Source of the DNA: Streptomyces venezuelae
GTDB taxonomy: Bacteria; Actinomycetota; Actinomycetes; Streptomycetales; Streptomycetaceae
Direction of reading: 5' to 3'
NCBI RefSeq assembly: GCF_008642375.1
Contig: NZ_CP029194.1
Coordinates: 310,001 to 374,000 of the forward strand
DNA: 64,000 nt
The translations under genes and the position numbers were made by a program. Below the pieces are notes generated by a model. It was not told the origin of the DNA. It worked only from the letters and a program-made list of their open reading frames with translations, and did no database searches. This document shows, piece by piece, positions 1 through 7,360 of this stretch (positions are counted from its first letter, which is position 1; every line of letters starts with the position of its first letter).

Positions 1-149
1 AAGTACAGGGCCCCCTTGGTGACTTCGGCCCGTTCCAGGATCTCGGCGATGGTCGTCGACTCGTAGCCGTGCTCGTCGAATGTCGCGGCCGCAGCCTCCA
101 GGATGACCCTCCGGGTACGGATCGCCCGCTCCTGCTGCGCCACAGCCAC
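1..149 (-). CDS. TetR regulator, gamma-butyrolactone receptor type (partial, N-terminus only)
   Basis: Only the N-terminal 49 or so codons are in the window; the gene runs off the left edge. The translation has the TetR helix-turn-helix with 'TIAEILERAEVTKGALYF', the recognition-helix pattern typical of Streptomyces gamma-butyrolactone receptors (ArpA/ScbR-like). Members bind ARE operators and release them on binding a butyrolactone, controlling secondary metabolism or their own gene. Two in-frame GTG starts (149 and 143) lie behind a GAGGCGAGG ribosome site; I took the outer one. An ARE-like palindrome about 35 nt upstream fits autoregulation. The ligand-binding domain is not visible, so true receptor versus pseudoreceptor cannot be decided. 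Confidence 0.8.
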   Translation of the reverse strand, partial: MAVAQQERAIRTRRVILEAAAATFDEHGYESTTIAEILERAEVTKGALY

Positions 150-178
150 TCCTCGCCTCGCGTGATTCCGGCACCATC

Positions 179-206
179 AAAATAGACCGCTTGCGCGGTA
201 TCTTAT
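179..206. promoter_or_regulatory. ARE-like operator upstream of the GBL-receptor-type TetR
   Basis: A perfect inverted repeat ACCGC-TTGC-GCGGT (186-199) is flanked by A/T-rich ends (AAAATAG on the left, ATCTTAT on the right), the layout of autoregulatory elements bound by gamma-butyrolactone receptors. It lies just upstream of the TetR start and probably overlaps its promoter. The assignment is by pattern only. Confidence 0.5.
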
Positions 207-240
207 CCGGGAGTCAGGCGCCGGCCCCCTCGCTCGGGCC

Positions 241-290
241 GATCCGGCGCGATCCGGCTCGATCCGATTCACTCCGGCTCGATCCGGCGG
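241..290. repeat. Five-unit 10-bp tandem repeat
   Basis: Five consecutive 10-bp units, consensus GATCCGGCTC, fill 241-290 with one to three changes per unit. They lie between the stop of the PPOX-like gene and the TetR promoter, where no gene is supported. Function unknown; it may be a slippage product. Confidence 0.75.
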
Positions 291-349
291 CTCCGCCGCA
301 CCGGTATCGCCCTCAGGAGGGGGCCCGTTCCGCCGTGCAGGCCGCGGGG

Positions 350-841
350 TCAGCGGCCGTCCCCGTCCGTCCAGATGCGGCTCTTGAGGTCCGAGCCACG
401 GACCACCTGCACCCGCCAGGGATCGATGCGGAGCACGTGGTAGCCGGGGTCGTCGGGGCCGCCGCGCCAGTAGCCGATCGGGTCGTAGCCCACGCCCGCG
501 GGACTCCCCTGGCGGTAGAGGTCCCATGCGTGCTGCCGGGATTCCGGGCCCGTGGCCCATGTGGAGATGCTGTCGATGAACACCGCGTTCTGGCGGGGGT
601 TCCAGTACGAGTAGGTCGTATGCGGGTTGCGGGCCAGGTGAGCCGTCTTGACGGGTGTCTTGTAGACCGCCAGCCAGCCGACCGGCTTTCCGTCGACCAT
701 TTCCCAGACGGGGAGAAGCACACGGGCTCTGGGACGGGATTTCCTGTCCACCGTGATCATGGTGGCGTAGACGATGTCCTGGATGTAGGCGAAGAATTTC
801 TCCTCGATTTCCGAGAAGGATTCCACCGTGGCGGCAGGCAT
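350..841 (-). CDS. Pyridoxamine 5'-phosphate oxidase-family (FMN split-barrel) protein
   Basis: A 163-residue protein with the general look of the PPOX-like split beta-barrel family: an N-terminal helix, then a barrel strand 'YATMITVDRKSRPRARVL' and 'GWLAVYKTPVKTAHLARNP', the usual region preceding the FMN-phosphate site. Members bind FMN, F420 or haem and act as small oxidoreductases or sensors; the substrate is not predictable here. The ATG at 841 has AAAGGA at good spacing. It follows the MFS exporter gene by 23 nt on the same strand, so the two are probably co-transcribed, suggesting modification and export of the same compound. Confidence 0.75.
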   Translation of the reverse strand: MPAATVESFSEIEEKFFAYIQDIVYATMITVDRKSRPRARVLLPVWEMVDGKPVGWLAVYKTPVKTAHLARNPHTTYSYWNPRQNAVFIDSISTWATGPESRQHAWDLYRQGSPAGVGYDPIGYWRGGPDDPGYHVLRIDPWRVQVVRGSDLKSRIWTDGDGR

Positions 842-864
842 GTCGGTTCCTTTCGGGAGGGTGA

Positions 865-2343
865 TCAGCGCGACGCGCTGACGGGTTCACTCTTCTCGGG
901 AGCCTGGGTGAGCACGGGGCCGGTGGCGTCGTCCCCCGCCGCTGCTCTGCCGCGCAGGCCGAAGGCGCTGATGACGGCGGCGGCGAGGGCGGCGACCAGC
1001 GGCACGACCAGGGCGGCTCGGTAGCCGTCGAGGAGGGCGGCCGGGGACGTACCGTCCGTCGCCGCGATGTTGACGGCGGCGACGAAGGACAGGCCGAGGG
1101 CGGCACCGAACTGGAAGGACGTGTACAGCAGGCCGCCGGCGACCCCCTGCTCCTCCTCCGCGACGCCGTCGGTGGCCAGGATGGTGAGCGGCCCGTAGGC
1201 CAGGGAGAAGGCCAGGCCCAGGATGATGAGGCTCGGGAACATCGCCCCGTACGTCCAGTCCGCGCCGATCGGCAGGAACAGGGCGTAGGAGAGGGCCGCG
1301 AGGAGCAGGCCTCCGAAGATCACCCGGGCGTTGCCGAACCGGGCCACGAGCCGCGGGGTGAGTGTGGGAGAGAGGATCGCGTCCACGCCGATGACGATGA
1401 GGGCGAAGCTGGTCTGCAGGGTCGACCAGCCGCGCAGCTCCTGGAGGTAGAGCACCGCGATGAACTGGAAGCCGAAGAAGCCCGCGGCGAAGAGCATGCC
1501 GGCCAGGTTCGCGCGGACCAGTGAGCCGCTGCGGAACATCCCCAGGCGTACCAGCGGCGAGGCCGACCTGCGCTCGATCGCGACGAACACGAGGAACAGG
1601 GCGAGGCTCGCCCCGATGGTGGCCGCCGTCCAGGCCACGGAGACGTGCGCGGCTCGCTCGACGCCGAAGACGAGGAGCAGGATGGCACCGGTGACGCTGA
1701 GCGCGCCGGCCAGGTCGACGCTCTGCCCCGCACGGTCCGGGCGCGGGGACTTCGGGATGAGGACGACCGCCGCGACAAGGATGAGAAGCGTGAGGATGAC
1801 GGGGGCGAAGAACACCCAGCGCCAGTCCACGGCGGCCAGCAGCCCGCCGACGACCAGACCGATGGAGAAGCCGCCTGCTGCGGTACCGGAGTAGACCAGG
1901 AGGGCCTTGTTGCGCTGCGTCCCCTCCTCGAAGCTCGTGGTGATGATGGACAGGCCCGCCGGAGTCATGAACGCGGCCGCCACACCCGTCACGAAGCGGG
2001 CGACGATGAGCATCCAGCCCTCCGTGGCGAAACCGCCCAGGCCGGAGAAGAGCAGGAAGACGACGAGCCAGAACACGAACATCCTGCGGCGTCCGAAGAG
2101 GTCGGCGGCCCGGCCGCCGAGCAGCATGAACCCGCCGTAGCCGAGCACATAGGCGCTCATGACCCACTGGAGCATGCCCGTGGACATCTCCAGGTCCTCG
2201 CGGATCGCGGGCAGGGCCACGTTGAGCATGGCCACGTCGATGCCTTCGAGGAAGATCGCACCGCAGAGCACGAACAGCACGCCCCATGTGCGGCCTGTCA
2301 TGCGTCCGGTGTCGGCGCCCGAAGGCAATGGCGATGTGGACAC
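865..2343 (-). CDS. MFS drug:H+ antiporter (DHA2/EmrB-QacA type)
   Basis: A 492-residue integral membrane protein with about 14 hydrophobic segments, the count typical of DHA2 exporters. Family motifs are visible: 'LNVALPAIREDL' in the first segment and the motif-A loop 'GGRAADLFGRRRMF'. Such carriers export drugs, dyes or endogenous metabolites using the proton gradient. I chose the GTG at 2343 because AAGGAGA sits just upstream; an in-frame upstream extension to 2475 is possible but has no recognisable protein character. It is followed by the PPOX-like gene and is divergent from the DGPF/ECF42 operon. Confidence 0.88.
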   Translation of the reverse strand: MSTSPLPSGADTGRMTGRTWGVLFVLCGAIFLEGIDVAMLNVALPAIREDLEMSTGMLQWVMSAYVLGYGGFMLLGGRAADLFGRRRMFVFWLVVFLLFSGLGGFATEGWMLIVARFVTGVAAAFMTPAGLSIITTSFEEGTQRNKALLVYSGTAAGGFSIGLVVGGLLAAVDWRWVFFAPVILTLLILVAAVVLIPKSPRPDRAGQSVDLAGALSVTGAILLLVFGVERAAHVSVAWTAATIGASLALFLVFVAIERRSASPLVRLGMFRSGSLVRANLAGMLFAAGFFGFQFIAVLYLQELRGWSTLQTSFALIVIGVDAILSPTLTPRLVARFGNARVIFGGLLLAALSYALFLPIGADWTYGAMFPSLIILGLAFSLAYGPLTILATDGVAEEEQGVAGGLLYTSFQFGAALGLSFVAAVNIAATDGTSPAALLDGYRAALVVPLVAALAAAVISAFGLRGRAAAGDDATGPVLTQAPEKSEPVSASR

Positions 2344-2676
2344 TGAATTGTCTCCTTGTAAGCGAACGGATATTTCCGGGGAGCCGCCCGTATTCCGGTC
2401 AGGCGGAAAGGGGAGTCCCTTGCGGTGATGGTGAGAGCCACGTTCCGCGCCCTCTTTCCCCACTACGGGAATCATGGGGCGACGCCGGGAAACGCGGAAG
2501 AACGCACTTTGAAGTCACCCAGGCACTTCGAAGGAACCAAGGAGGAGGGCGGCCTGCGGGCGGCTCCTCCCCGGGTCCGTAAAAAGTTCGGCCGGTGGTG
2601 TCGAGAACCCGCGGCCTGCTCCGTCCCCGTGGTGGAGGCGGCCACAATGGGCCGCACCGGACCGAGGAGAGACACC
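2344..2676. promoter_or_regulatory. 333-bp divergent promoter region (MFS / DGPF-ECF42)
   Basis: No gene is supported here. The right half holds the ECF42-type promoter annotated separately. The left half must contain the MFS promoter, but I see no clear -10/-35 pair or convincing palindrome there. Confidence 0.6.
2599..2625 (+). promoter_or_regulatory. ECF42-type promoter (TGTCGA-N17-CGTC)
   Basis: TGTCGA at 2599-2604 and CGTC at 2622-2625 are separated by 17 nt, 52 nt before the ATG of the DGPF gene. The TGTCGA -35 element is what I recall for ECF42 sigma factors of Streptomyces, and CGTC is a common ECF -10 core. The second gene of the operon encodes an ECF42 sigma, so this is most likely an autoregulated promoter. 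Confidence 0.75.
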
Positions 2677-3084
2677 ATGGCCAAGTACCTGCTGCTCAAG
2701 CACTACCGCGGCGCCCCTACCCCCTCCAACGACGTGCCCATGGACCGGTGGACACCGCAGGAGATCTCCGACCACGTGCAGTACATGCACGACTTCGCGG
2801 CCCGGCTCGAGAAGACCGGCGAGTTCGTCGACGGCCAGGCGCTCGCGCCCGAAGGGACCTTCGTGCGCTACGACGGCAAGGGCCGCCCGCCCGTCACCGA
2901 CGGCCCGTTCGCCGAGACCAAGGACCTGATCGCCGGCTGGATGGTGATCGACGTCGACAGCTACGAGCGCGCCATCGAGCTGGCCGGAGAACTGTCGGCG
3001 GCCCCCGGAGCGGGCGGGAAGCCGATCCACGAATGGCTGGAGGTACGTCCGTTCCTGACCGCGCCGCCCACCATCACCGAGTGA
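2677..3084 (+). CDS. DGPF/YCII-domain protein (ECF42 partner)
   Basis: A 135-residue YCII-related protein carrying the family signature 'VTDGPFAETKDLIAGWMVIDVDSYERAIELA', including the DGPF tetrapeptide. DGPF proteins are small ferredoxin-like-fold proteins repeatedly found beside ECF42 sigma factors; their chemical role is unknown. The ATG at 2677 has GAGGAGA nearby. The stop overlaps the GTG of the sigma gene (GTGA), implying translational coupling. Expression is probably driven by the TGTCGA/CGTC promoter just upstream. Confidence 0.9.
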   Translation: MAKYLLLKHYRGAPTPSNDVPMDRWTPQEISDHVQYMHDFAARLEKTGEFVDGQALAPEGTFVRYDGKGRPPVTDGPFAETKDLIAGWMVIDVDSYERAIELAGELSAAPGAGGKPIHEWLEVRPFLTAPPTITE

Positions 3085-4265
3085 CCACCCCCATGGACGA
3101 CGCCCTGCTGCGCACCCTCACGCCGAGCGTCCTCACCGTCCTCGTCCGCCGCGGAGCCGACTTCGCGGCGGCCGAGGACGCGGTGCAGGACGCCCTCACC
3201 GAAGCCGTCCGCGTCTGGCCGGACGACCCGCCCCGCGACCCCAAGGGCTGGCTGGTCACGGTGGCGTGGCGAAAGTTCCTCGACGCGACCCGGGCCGACG
3301 TCGCCCGCCGCCGCCGCGAGGACCGCCTCGGCCAGGAACCGCAGCCCGGCCCGGCCGACGCGGCCGACGACACGCTCCAGCTCTACTTCCTGTGTGCCCA
3401 CCCCTCCCTGACGCCCTCGTCCGCGGTCGCGCTCACCCTGCGCGCGGTCGGCGGGCTCACCACGCGCCAGATCGCCCAGGCGTGTCTCGTCCCCGAGGCG
3501 ACCATGGCGCAGCGCATCAGCCGGGCCAAACGCACCGTCTCCGGCGTCCGGTTCGACCAGCCCGGCGACGTCGCCACCGTCCTGCGCGTCCTCTACCTGG
3601 TCTTCAACGAGGGCTACTCCGGCGACATCGACCTCGCCGCCGAGGCCATCCGGCTCACCCGGCAGCTCACGGCCGTGATCGACCACCCCGAAGCCGCAGG
3701 ACTGCTCGCCCTCATGCTCCTCCACCACGCCCGGCGCGCCTCGCGGCTCACGCCCGAAGGTGCTCTGGTCCCCCTCGCCGAGCAGGATCGCGGCCGGTGG
3801 GACACGGCCGCCATCGCCGAGGGCGTCACGATTCTGCAGGCGGCGCTCGCCCGCGACCGGCTGGGCGAGTTCCAGGCCCAGGCCGCCATCGCCGCGCTCC
3901 ACGCCGACGCGCCGACCGCCGAGGAGACCGACTGGGTGCAGATCGTCGAGTGGTACGACGAACTCGTCCGCCTCACCGACAGCCCCGTCGCCCGCCTCAA
4001 CCGCGCGGTCGCCCTCGGCGAGGCCGACGGACCGCGAGCCGGCCTCGCCGCGCTCGCCGCCCTCGACGACTCGCTCCCCCGTCACACCGCCGTGGCAGCC
4101 TACCTTCACGAGCGCGACGGCGACCTGGCGACCGCGGCCCGGCTCTACGCCGCGGCCGCGCCGAAGGCGTCGAACCTCGCGGAACGCGACCACCTCACGC
4201 GCCAGGCGGCGCGGCTCAACACAGCCGGGAGTAAGGGCGAGCCGCGGGGCGGCCGCCGGGTGTAG
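3081..4265 (+). CDS. ECF RNA polymerase sigma factor, ECF42 group
   Basis: A 394-residue ECF sigma factor. Region sigma2 is around residues 10-75 ('FAAAEDAVQDALTEAVRVWP', 'PKGWLVTVAWRKFLD') and sigma4 around 115-165 ('GGLTTRQIAQACLVPEATMAQRISRAK'). A long C-terminal extension of about 200 residues, with helical TPR-like repeats ('LNRAVALGEADGPRAGLAALAAL', 'RLYAAAAPKASNLAERDHLTRQAARLN'), is diagnostic of ECF42. There is no anti-sigma gene; in this group the C-terminal extension is thought to modulate activity. The GTG at 3081 overlaps the DGPF stop; an internal ATG at 3093 lacks a ribosome site of its own. Confidence 0.9.
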   Translation: MTTPMDDALLRTLTPSVLTVLVRRGADFAAAEDAVQDALTEAVRVWPDDPPRDPKGWLVTVAWRKFLDATRADVARRRREDRLGQEPQPGPADAADDTLQLYFLCAHPSLTPSSAVALTLRAVGGLTTRQIAQACLVPEATMAQRISRAKRTVSGVRFDQPGDVATVLRVLYLVFNEGYSGDIDLAAEAIRLTRQLTAVIDHPEAAGLLALMLLHHARRASRLTPEGALVPLAEQDRGRWDTAAIAEGVTILQAALARDRLGEFQAQAAIAALHADAPTAEETDWVQIVEWYDELVRLTDSPVARLNRAVALGEADGPRAGLAALAALDDSLPRHTAVAAYLHERDGDLATAARLYAAAAPKASNLAERDHLTRQAARLNTAGSKGEPRGGRRV

Positions 4266-4281
4266 GCGGCACTGCGGACGG

Positions 4282-4995
4282 TCAGTCGGTGGGCCCCTGG
4301 GCGCGCCCGCGGAGGTCGGCGGAGTGGGCCAGGGCGCTGGGGGTGCGGCAGCCGACGATCGCCGGGGCCTCCTGGACGAGCGTGTCGTCGGTGAGGGCTT
4401 CCACCATGAACAGCGCGAAGTCCACCCGGCGCGTGAGGTTGCTCGCCAGCACGGGGTCGCCCACGTGGCGGCTCCACACGGGCAGGCCCTGGCTCTCACC
4501 CTCCTCCAGGGTGCTGCCGCGCACCACGGTCCAGCGGGTGGCGCTGGCGAACACCCTTCGGCACGCCTCCACCTGGTCGTCGAGCTCGACCGCGCGGACG
4601 AGCTTGCCCAGCACGGCGGCGATCCTGACGCCGGTGGTGAACATCCGTGAGTACGTGTCCTTGCCGTCGCGCGTGATGTGCCAGCCGCAGGAGAAGATCA
4701 GGCGCGCGCCCGGCCGAGCATGGTCGAGCACCGCCTGGGCCGTACCCGAGGAGTACTGGCGCACGCCCCAGGGCGCCAGCACCGTCAGCACCCCGTCGCA
4801 GCCGGCGACCGCCCTCGCGATCACCTCCGGGTCGTCGGTGGGCCCGGGGATCACGGTCATCCGGCCTTCGAGAGCGGCGAGTTTCGGCACGCTGACCTCC
4901 CGGCACACGCCGACGACCTCGTAACCGCGCTCCAGCGCGTGGCGGACCATGTACTGCCCCAGCTTCCCCGAAGCCCCGACGATGCAGACCTTCAT
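4282..4995 (-). CDS. NAD(P)-binding NmrA/SDR-like protein
   Basis: A 237-residue Rossmann protein with an N-terminal dinucleotide motif 'VCIVGASGKLGQYMV', as in atypical SDRs of the NmrA group. These act as NAD(P)H-dependent reductases or redox-sensing scaffolds. The classical SDR Tyr-x3-Lys pair is not evident, so catalysis is uncertain. It is convergent with the ECF42 gene (16 nt apart) and divergent from the TetR gene at 5089. The intervening region holds two copies of a CCTTAC/GTAAGG palindrome, so it is the likely target of that repressor. Confidence 0.8.
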   Translation of the reverse strand: MKVCIVGASGKLGQYMVRHALERGYEVVGVCREVSVPKLAALEGRMTVIPGPTDDPEVIARAVAGCDGVLTVLAPWGVRQYSSGTAQAVLDHARPGARLIFSCGWHITRDGKDTYSRMFTTGVRIAAVLGKLVRAVELDDQVEACRRVFASATRWTVVRGSTLEEGESQGLPVWSRHVGDPVLASNLTRRVDFALFMVEALTDDTLVQEAPAIVGCRTPSALAHSADLRGRAQGPTD

Positions 4996-5022
4996 GGCAC
5001 AGCCCCTTCCACGGCACGCCGA

Positions 5023-5060
5023 CCTTACACTGTAAGGAACGCTAGCCTTATGACGTAAGG
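5023..5060. promoter_or_regulatory. Twin operator for the adjacent TetR repressor
   Basis: CCTTACA-C-TGTAAGG (5023-5037) is a perfect 7-bp-arm palindrome. A second near-copy, CCTTATGACGTAAGG, lies at 5046-5060, centres 23 bp apart. Both lie between the divergent NmrA-like gene and the TetR gene, the usual place for a TetR autorepressor to bind. Confidence 0.7.
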
Positions 5061-5088
5061 CAGTCAAGGGAACGGGGAGGAGCGGTGC

Positions 5089-5829
5089 ATGGGTGAGCGA
5101 GCCGGCGGCAAGGGGCGAGGCGGAGCGGGGCGGACGCCTCTCAGCCGTGAGCGTGTGGTCCGCACGGCCGTGGCCGTCGCGGACGAGAAGGGTTCGGCCG
5201 CGCTCAGCATGCGGGCGATCGCCGCGCCGCTGGGCGTGGAGGCGATGTCGCTCTACCACCACGTCGCAGGCCGGGAGGACATCCTCGACGGCATGGTCGA
5301 CGCGGTGTTCGGCGAGATCGAGCTGCCGTCGCACGACACGGACTGGAAGAGCGCCATGCGCGACCGCGCGTTCTCCGCCCGCGCCGCGCTCCTGCGCCAT
5401 CGGTGGGCCGTCGGCCTCATGGACTCCCGCTCGCGGCCCGGCCCGGCGACGCTGCGCCACCACGACGCCGTCATCGGCGCGCTGCGCACGGCGGGATTCT
5501 CCGTACGCATGACCGCGCACGCCGTCTCAGTCGTGGACAGCTACCTGTACGGCTTCGTCCTGCAGGAACTCAGCCTGCCGTTCACCGGTTCGGACGAGCT
5601 CGACGAGGTCGCGGGCGCGATCCTGCACGACATGCCCGCCGAGACCTACCCCCACCTCGCCGAGTTGGCCACCGAGCACGTCCTCGCACCCGGCTACGAC
5701 TACGCCGACGAGTTCGCGTTCGGTCTCGCCCTCGTCCTCGACGCCCTCCACCCGGACGAGGAACCGGGCGGCGTGCCGCCACGGGGCGGTTCGGGTGGGG
5801 TTCCCGACGCGGCGCCGCCGCGGTCGTGA
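5089..5829 (+). CDS. TetR/AcrR-family repressor (tetracycline-repressor-type C-terminus)
   Basis: A 246-residue TetR regulator. The helix-turn-helix is around residues 25-65 ('ALSMRAIAAPLGVEAMSLYHHVAGREDILDGMVDAVF'), the form seen with TetR_C_1-type ligand domains, and the C-terminal half is the helical effector domain. The last 25 or so residues are low-complexity Gly/Pro-rich. It is divergent from the NmrA-like gene with two operator copies between them, so it most likely represses both genes. Inducer unknown. Confidence 0.88.
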   Translation: MGERAGGKGRGGAGRTPLSRERVVRTAVAVADEKGSAALSMRAIAAPLGVEAMSLYHHVAGREDILDGMVDAVFGEIELPSHDTDWKSAMRDRAFSARAALLRHRWAVGLMDSRSRPGPATLRHHDAVIGALRTAGFSVRMTAHAVSVVDSYLYGFVLQELSLPFTGSDELDEVAGAILHDMPAETYPHLAELATEHVLAPGYDYADEFAFGLALVLDALHPDEEPGGVPPRGGSGGVPDAAPPRS

Positions 5830-5893
5830 GCGTCGGCACGGCAGCCGGAAGGGGGTGAAGCCGCGGCCTGGTCGCGCCCGCGCCGGGGGCTCG

Positions 5894-6115
5894 TCATTCG
5901 CCCTCGGCACCCTCGGGCTCCCAGCGCAGCAGGTCGCCCGGCTGGCATTCGAGCACCTCGCAGAGCGCGGCGAGCGTCGCGAAGCGTACGGCCTTGGCGC
6001 GGCCGTTCTTGAGGACCGCGAGGTTGGCGGGGGTGATCCCCACCCGGTCCGCGAGTTCACCCACGGACATCTTCCGCCTGGCCAGCATCACGTCGACGTC
6101 GACGGCGATCGGCAT
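5894..6115 (-). CDS. Small XRE-family (Cro/CI-type) DNA-binding protein
   Basis: A 73-residue single helix-turn-helix protein ('MSVGELADRVGITPANLAVLKNGRAKAVRFATLAALCEVLECQPGDLL'), the YozG-like type commonly paired with DUF2975 membrane proteins. Its ATG shares one base with the stop of the DUF2975 gene (TGATG), so the two are translationally coupled. It probably represses its own operon through the inverted repeats at 6615-6652. Confidence 0.88.
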   Translation of the reverse strand: MPIAVDVDVMLARRKMSVGELADRVGITPANLAVLKNGRAKAVRFATLAALCEVLECQPGDLLRWEPEGAEGE

Positions 6116-6600
6116 CAGATCACCTCGTCCAACTCGGCCTGCATACGCGCCGCTTCGACGTCACGGGCGACGGCCTGGACGAGCAGCATCCGCAGGACGA
6201 GCACGACGAGTGCGACCCCCAGGACGGCCAGGCCGATGCCGGCCATGATCACGGTGACGCCCGGGTCCTCCCGCTGGCCCGGAGCGTTGATCGCCGTGAC
6301 CGCGAACCACACGAGGGCGGCGCCCACGATCGCGCCGATCACACCGTCCACGTACCGGAAGGCCGCGTGCGAGAACACGGTTCCGCGGCGCACCATGGCC
6401 ACCAGTCGCCATACGCAGACCACGGCGACCTGGGCCGTCACCAGGCCGAGGATCGTGAGCACGCGCATCGGGGTCAGCGGGAGCGACCCGTCCTCCGGGT
6501 CGGTGGCCAGCGCCCACACCATCAATGCCTGTACGAGCACGGTGCCGACGAGCACCACCAAGAGCACGGCGCGCAGCGCACGCACGGTCAGCTTTCCCAT
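6115..6600 (-). CDS. DUF2975 membrane protein
   Basis: A 161-residue protein with four predicted membrane segments: about residues 9-30, 46-66, 85-107 and 119-145. This matches DUF2975, a family of unknown function nearly always encoded next to a small XRE regulator, as here. The ATG at 6600 is preceded by GGAGAG. The cytoplasmic C-terminus is short and charged. Confidence 0.85.
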   Translation of the reverse strand: MGKLTVRALRAVLLVVLVGTVLVQALMVWALATDPEDGSLPLTPMRVLTILGLVTAQVAVVCVWRLVAMVRRGTVFSHAAFRYVDGVIGAIVGAALVWFAVTAINAPGQREDPGVTVIMAGIGLAVLGVALVVLVLRMLLVQAVARDVEAARMQAELDEVI

Positions 6601-6614
6601 GACCGACTCTCCTT

Positions 6615-6652
6615 CCATCGAGTTGCGATGGAAATCTATCGAATCTCGATAG
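6615..6652. promoter_or_regulatory. Two adjacent inverted repeats upstream of the DUF2975-XRE operon
   Basis: CCATCG-AGTTG-CGATGG (6615-6631) and CTATCGA-ATC-TCGATAG (6636-6652) are both perfect and share the core ATCGA. They lie 15-52 nt upstream of the DUF2975 start, a good position for repression by the co-encoded XRE protein. Confidence 0.65.
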
Positions 6653-6718
6653 GTTCGGCAAGGGTGGGCGGGAGCCCGGGCGTCCGCGGGCACGCGAGAC
6701 GCAGGTCACATCCGGTCG

Positions 6719-6745
6719 TGTCACAGGAGGACGGGCTGCCTCGTC
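6719..6745 (+). promoter_or_regulatory. ECF41-type promoter (TGTCACA-N16-CGTC)
   Basis: TGTCACA (6719-6725) and CGTC (6742-6745) with a 16-nt spacer match the binding motif described for ECF41 sigma factors. They lie 44 nt before the start of the carboxymuconolactone decarboxylase-like gene, whose operon ends in an ECF41 sigma. Confidence 0.8.
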
Positions 6746-6788
6746 TCAGGGGGTACAGGCACCTTCCACCGCAGCAAAGGAGCACATC

Positions 6789-7262
6789 GTGGACGCGCGA
6801 CTCGACCTCTTCGCCGGCCCCGTCACCGGCAAGGCCTTCAAGCACCTCATGGCGGCGGGCAAGGCCGTCAGGGACTCTTCGCTCCCGGCCGCGACGCAGG
6901 AGCTGGTGTCGCTGCGCGTCAGCCAGATCAACGCCTGCGCGGTCTGCATCGACATGCACACCAAGGAGGCGACCGCCGCCGGGGAGACCGCGGTGCGGCT
7001 CAACCTGGTGACGGCGTGGCGGGAGGCGACCGTGTTCACCGAGGCCGAGCGCGCCGCGCTGGAGCTCGCGGAGCAGGGGACCCGTACCGCCGACGCCGCC
7101 GGCGGCGTGGACGACGAGGTGTGGGCGCGTGCCGCGCTGCACTACGACGAGGAGCAGCTCAACGCCCTGGTCCTCCTGATCGCCTTCATGAACCTGGCGA
7201 ACCGGCTGAACGTCATCACGCGCCAGCCCGCCGGCGGCTACGAGCCCGGCATGCTCCACTGA
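6789..7262 (+). CDS. Carboxymuconolactone decarboxylase-like (AhpD-fold) protein
   Basis: A 157-residue AhpD-like protein. The redox/proton-relay signature 'ACAVCIDMHTKEA' (CxxC...H) is around residues 49-61, followed by the usual helical bundle. Members act as peroxidase partners or decarboxylases. This subgroup is the standard neighbour and regulatory target of ECF41 sigma factors. The GTG at 6789 is used, and the sigma gene follows 98 nt later. The TGTCACA/CGTC promoter upstream indicates control by that sigma. Confidence 0.9.
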   Translation: MDARLDLFAGPVTGKAFKHLMAAGKAVRDSSLPAATQELVSLRVSQINACAVCIDMHTKEATAAGETAVRLNLVTAWREATVFTEAERAALELAEQGTRTADAAGGVDDEVWARAALHYDEEQLNALVLLIAFMNLANRLNVITRQPAGGYEPGMLH

Positions 7263-7360
7263 CCGCTTCCGGACGCCGTGTGGTTCGGATGATCATGGGA
7301 AGGGCCCGCGCCGCCGAAGTCCGGCCGGGCCGCGGGACGTCACGGGGAGAGGAAGCACGC

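Noticed and set aside
2344..2475. An N-terminal extension of the MFS protein
   Set aside because: The extra 44 residues are hydrophilic and unlike the family, while GTG 2343 has a proper ribosome site and is followed by the first membrane segment.
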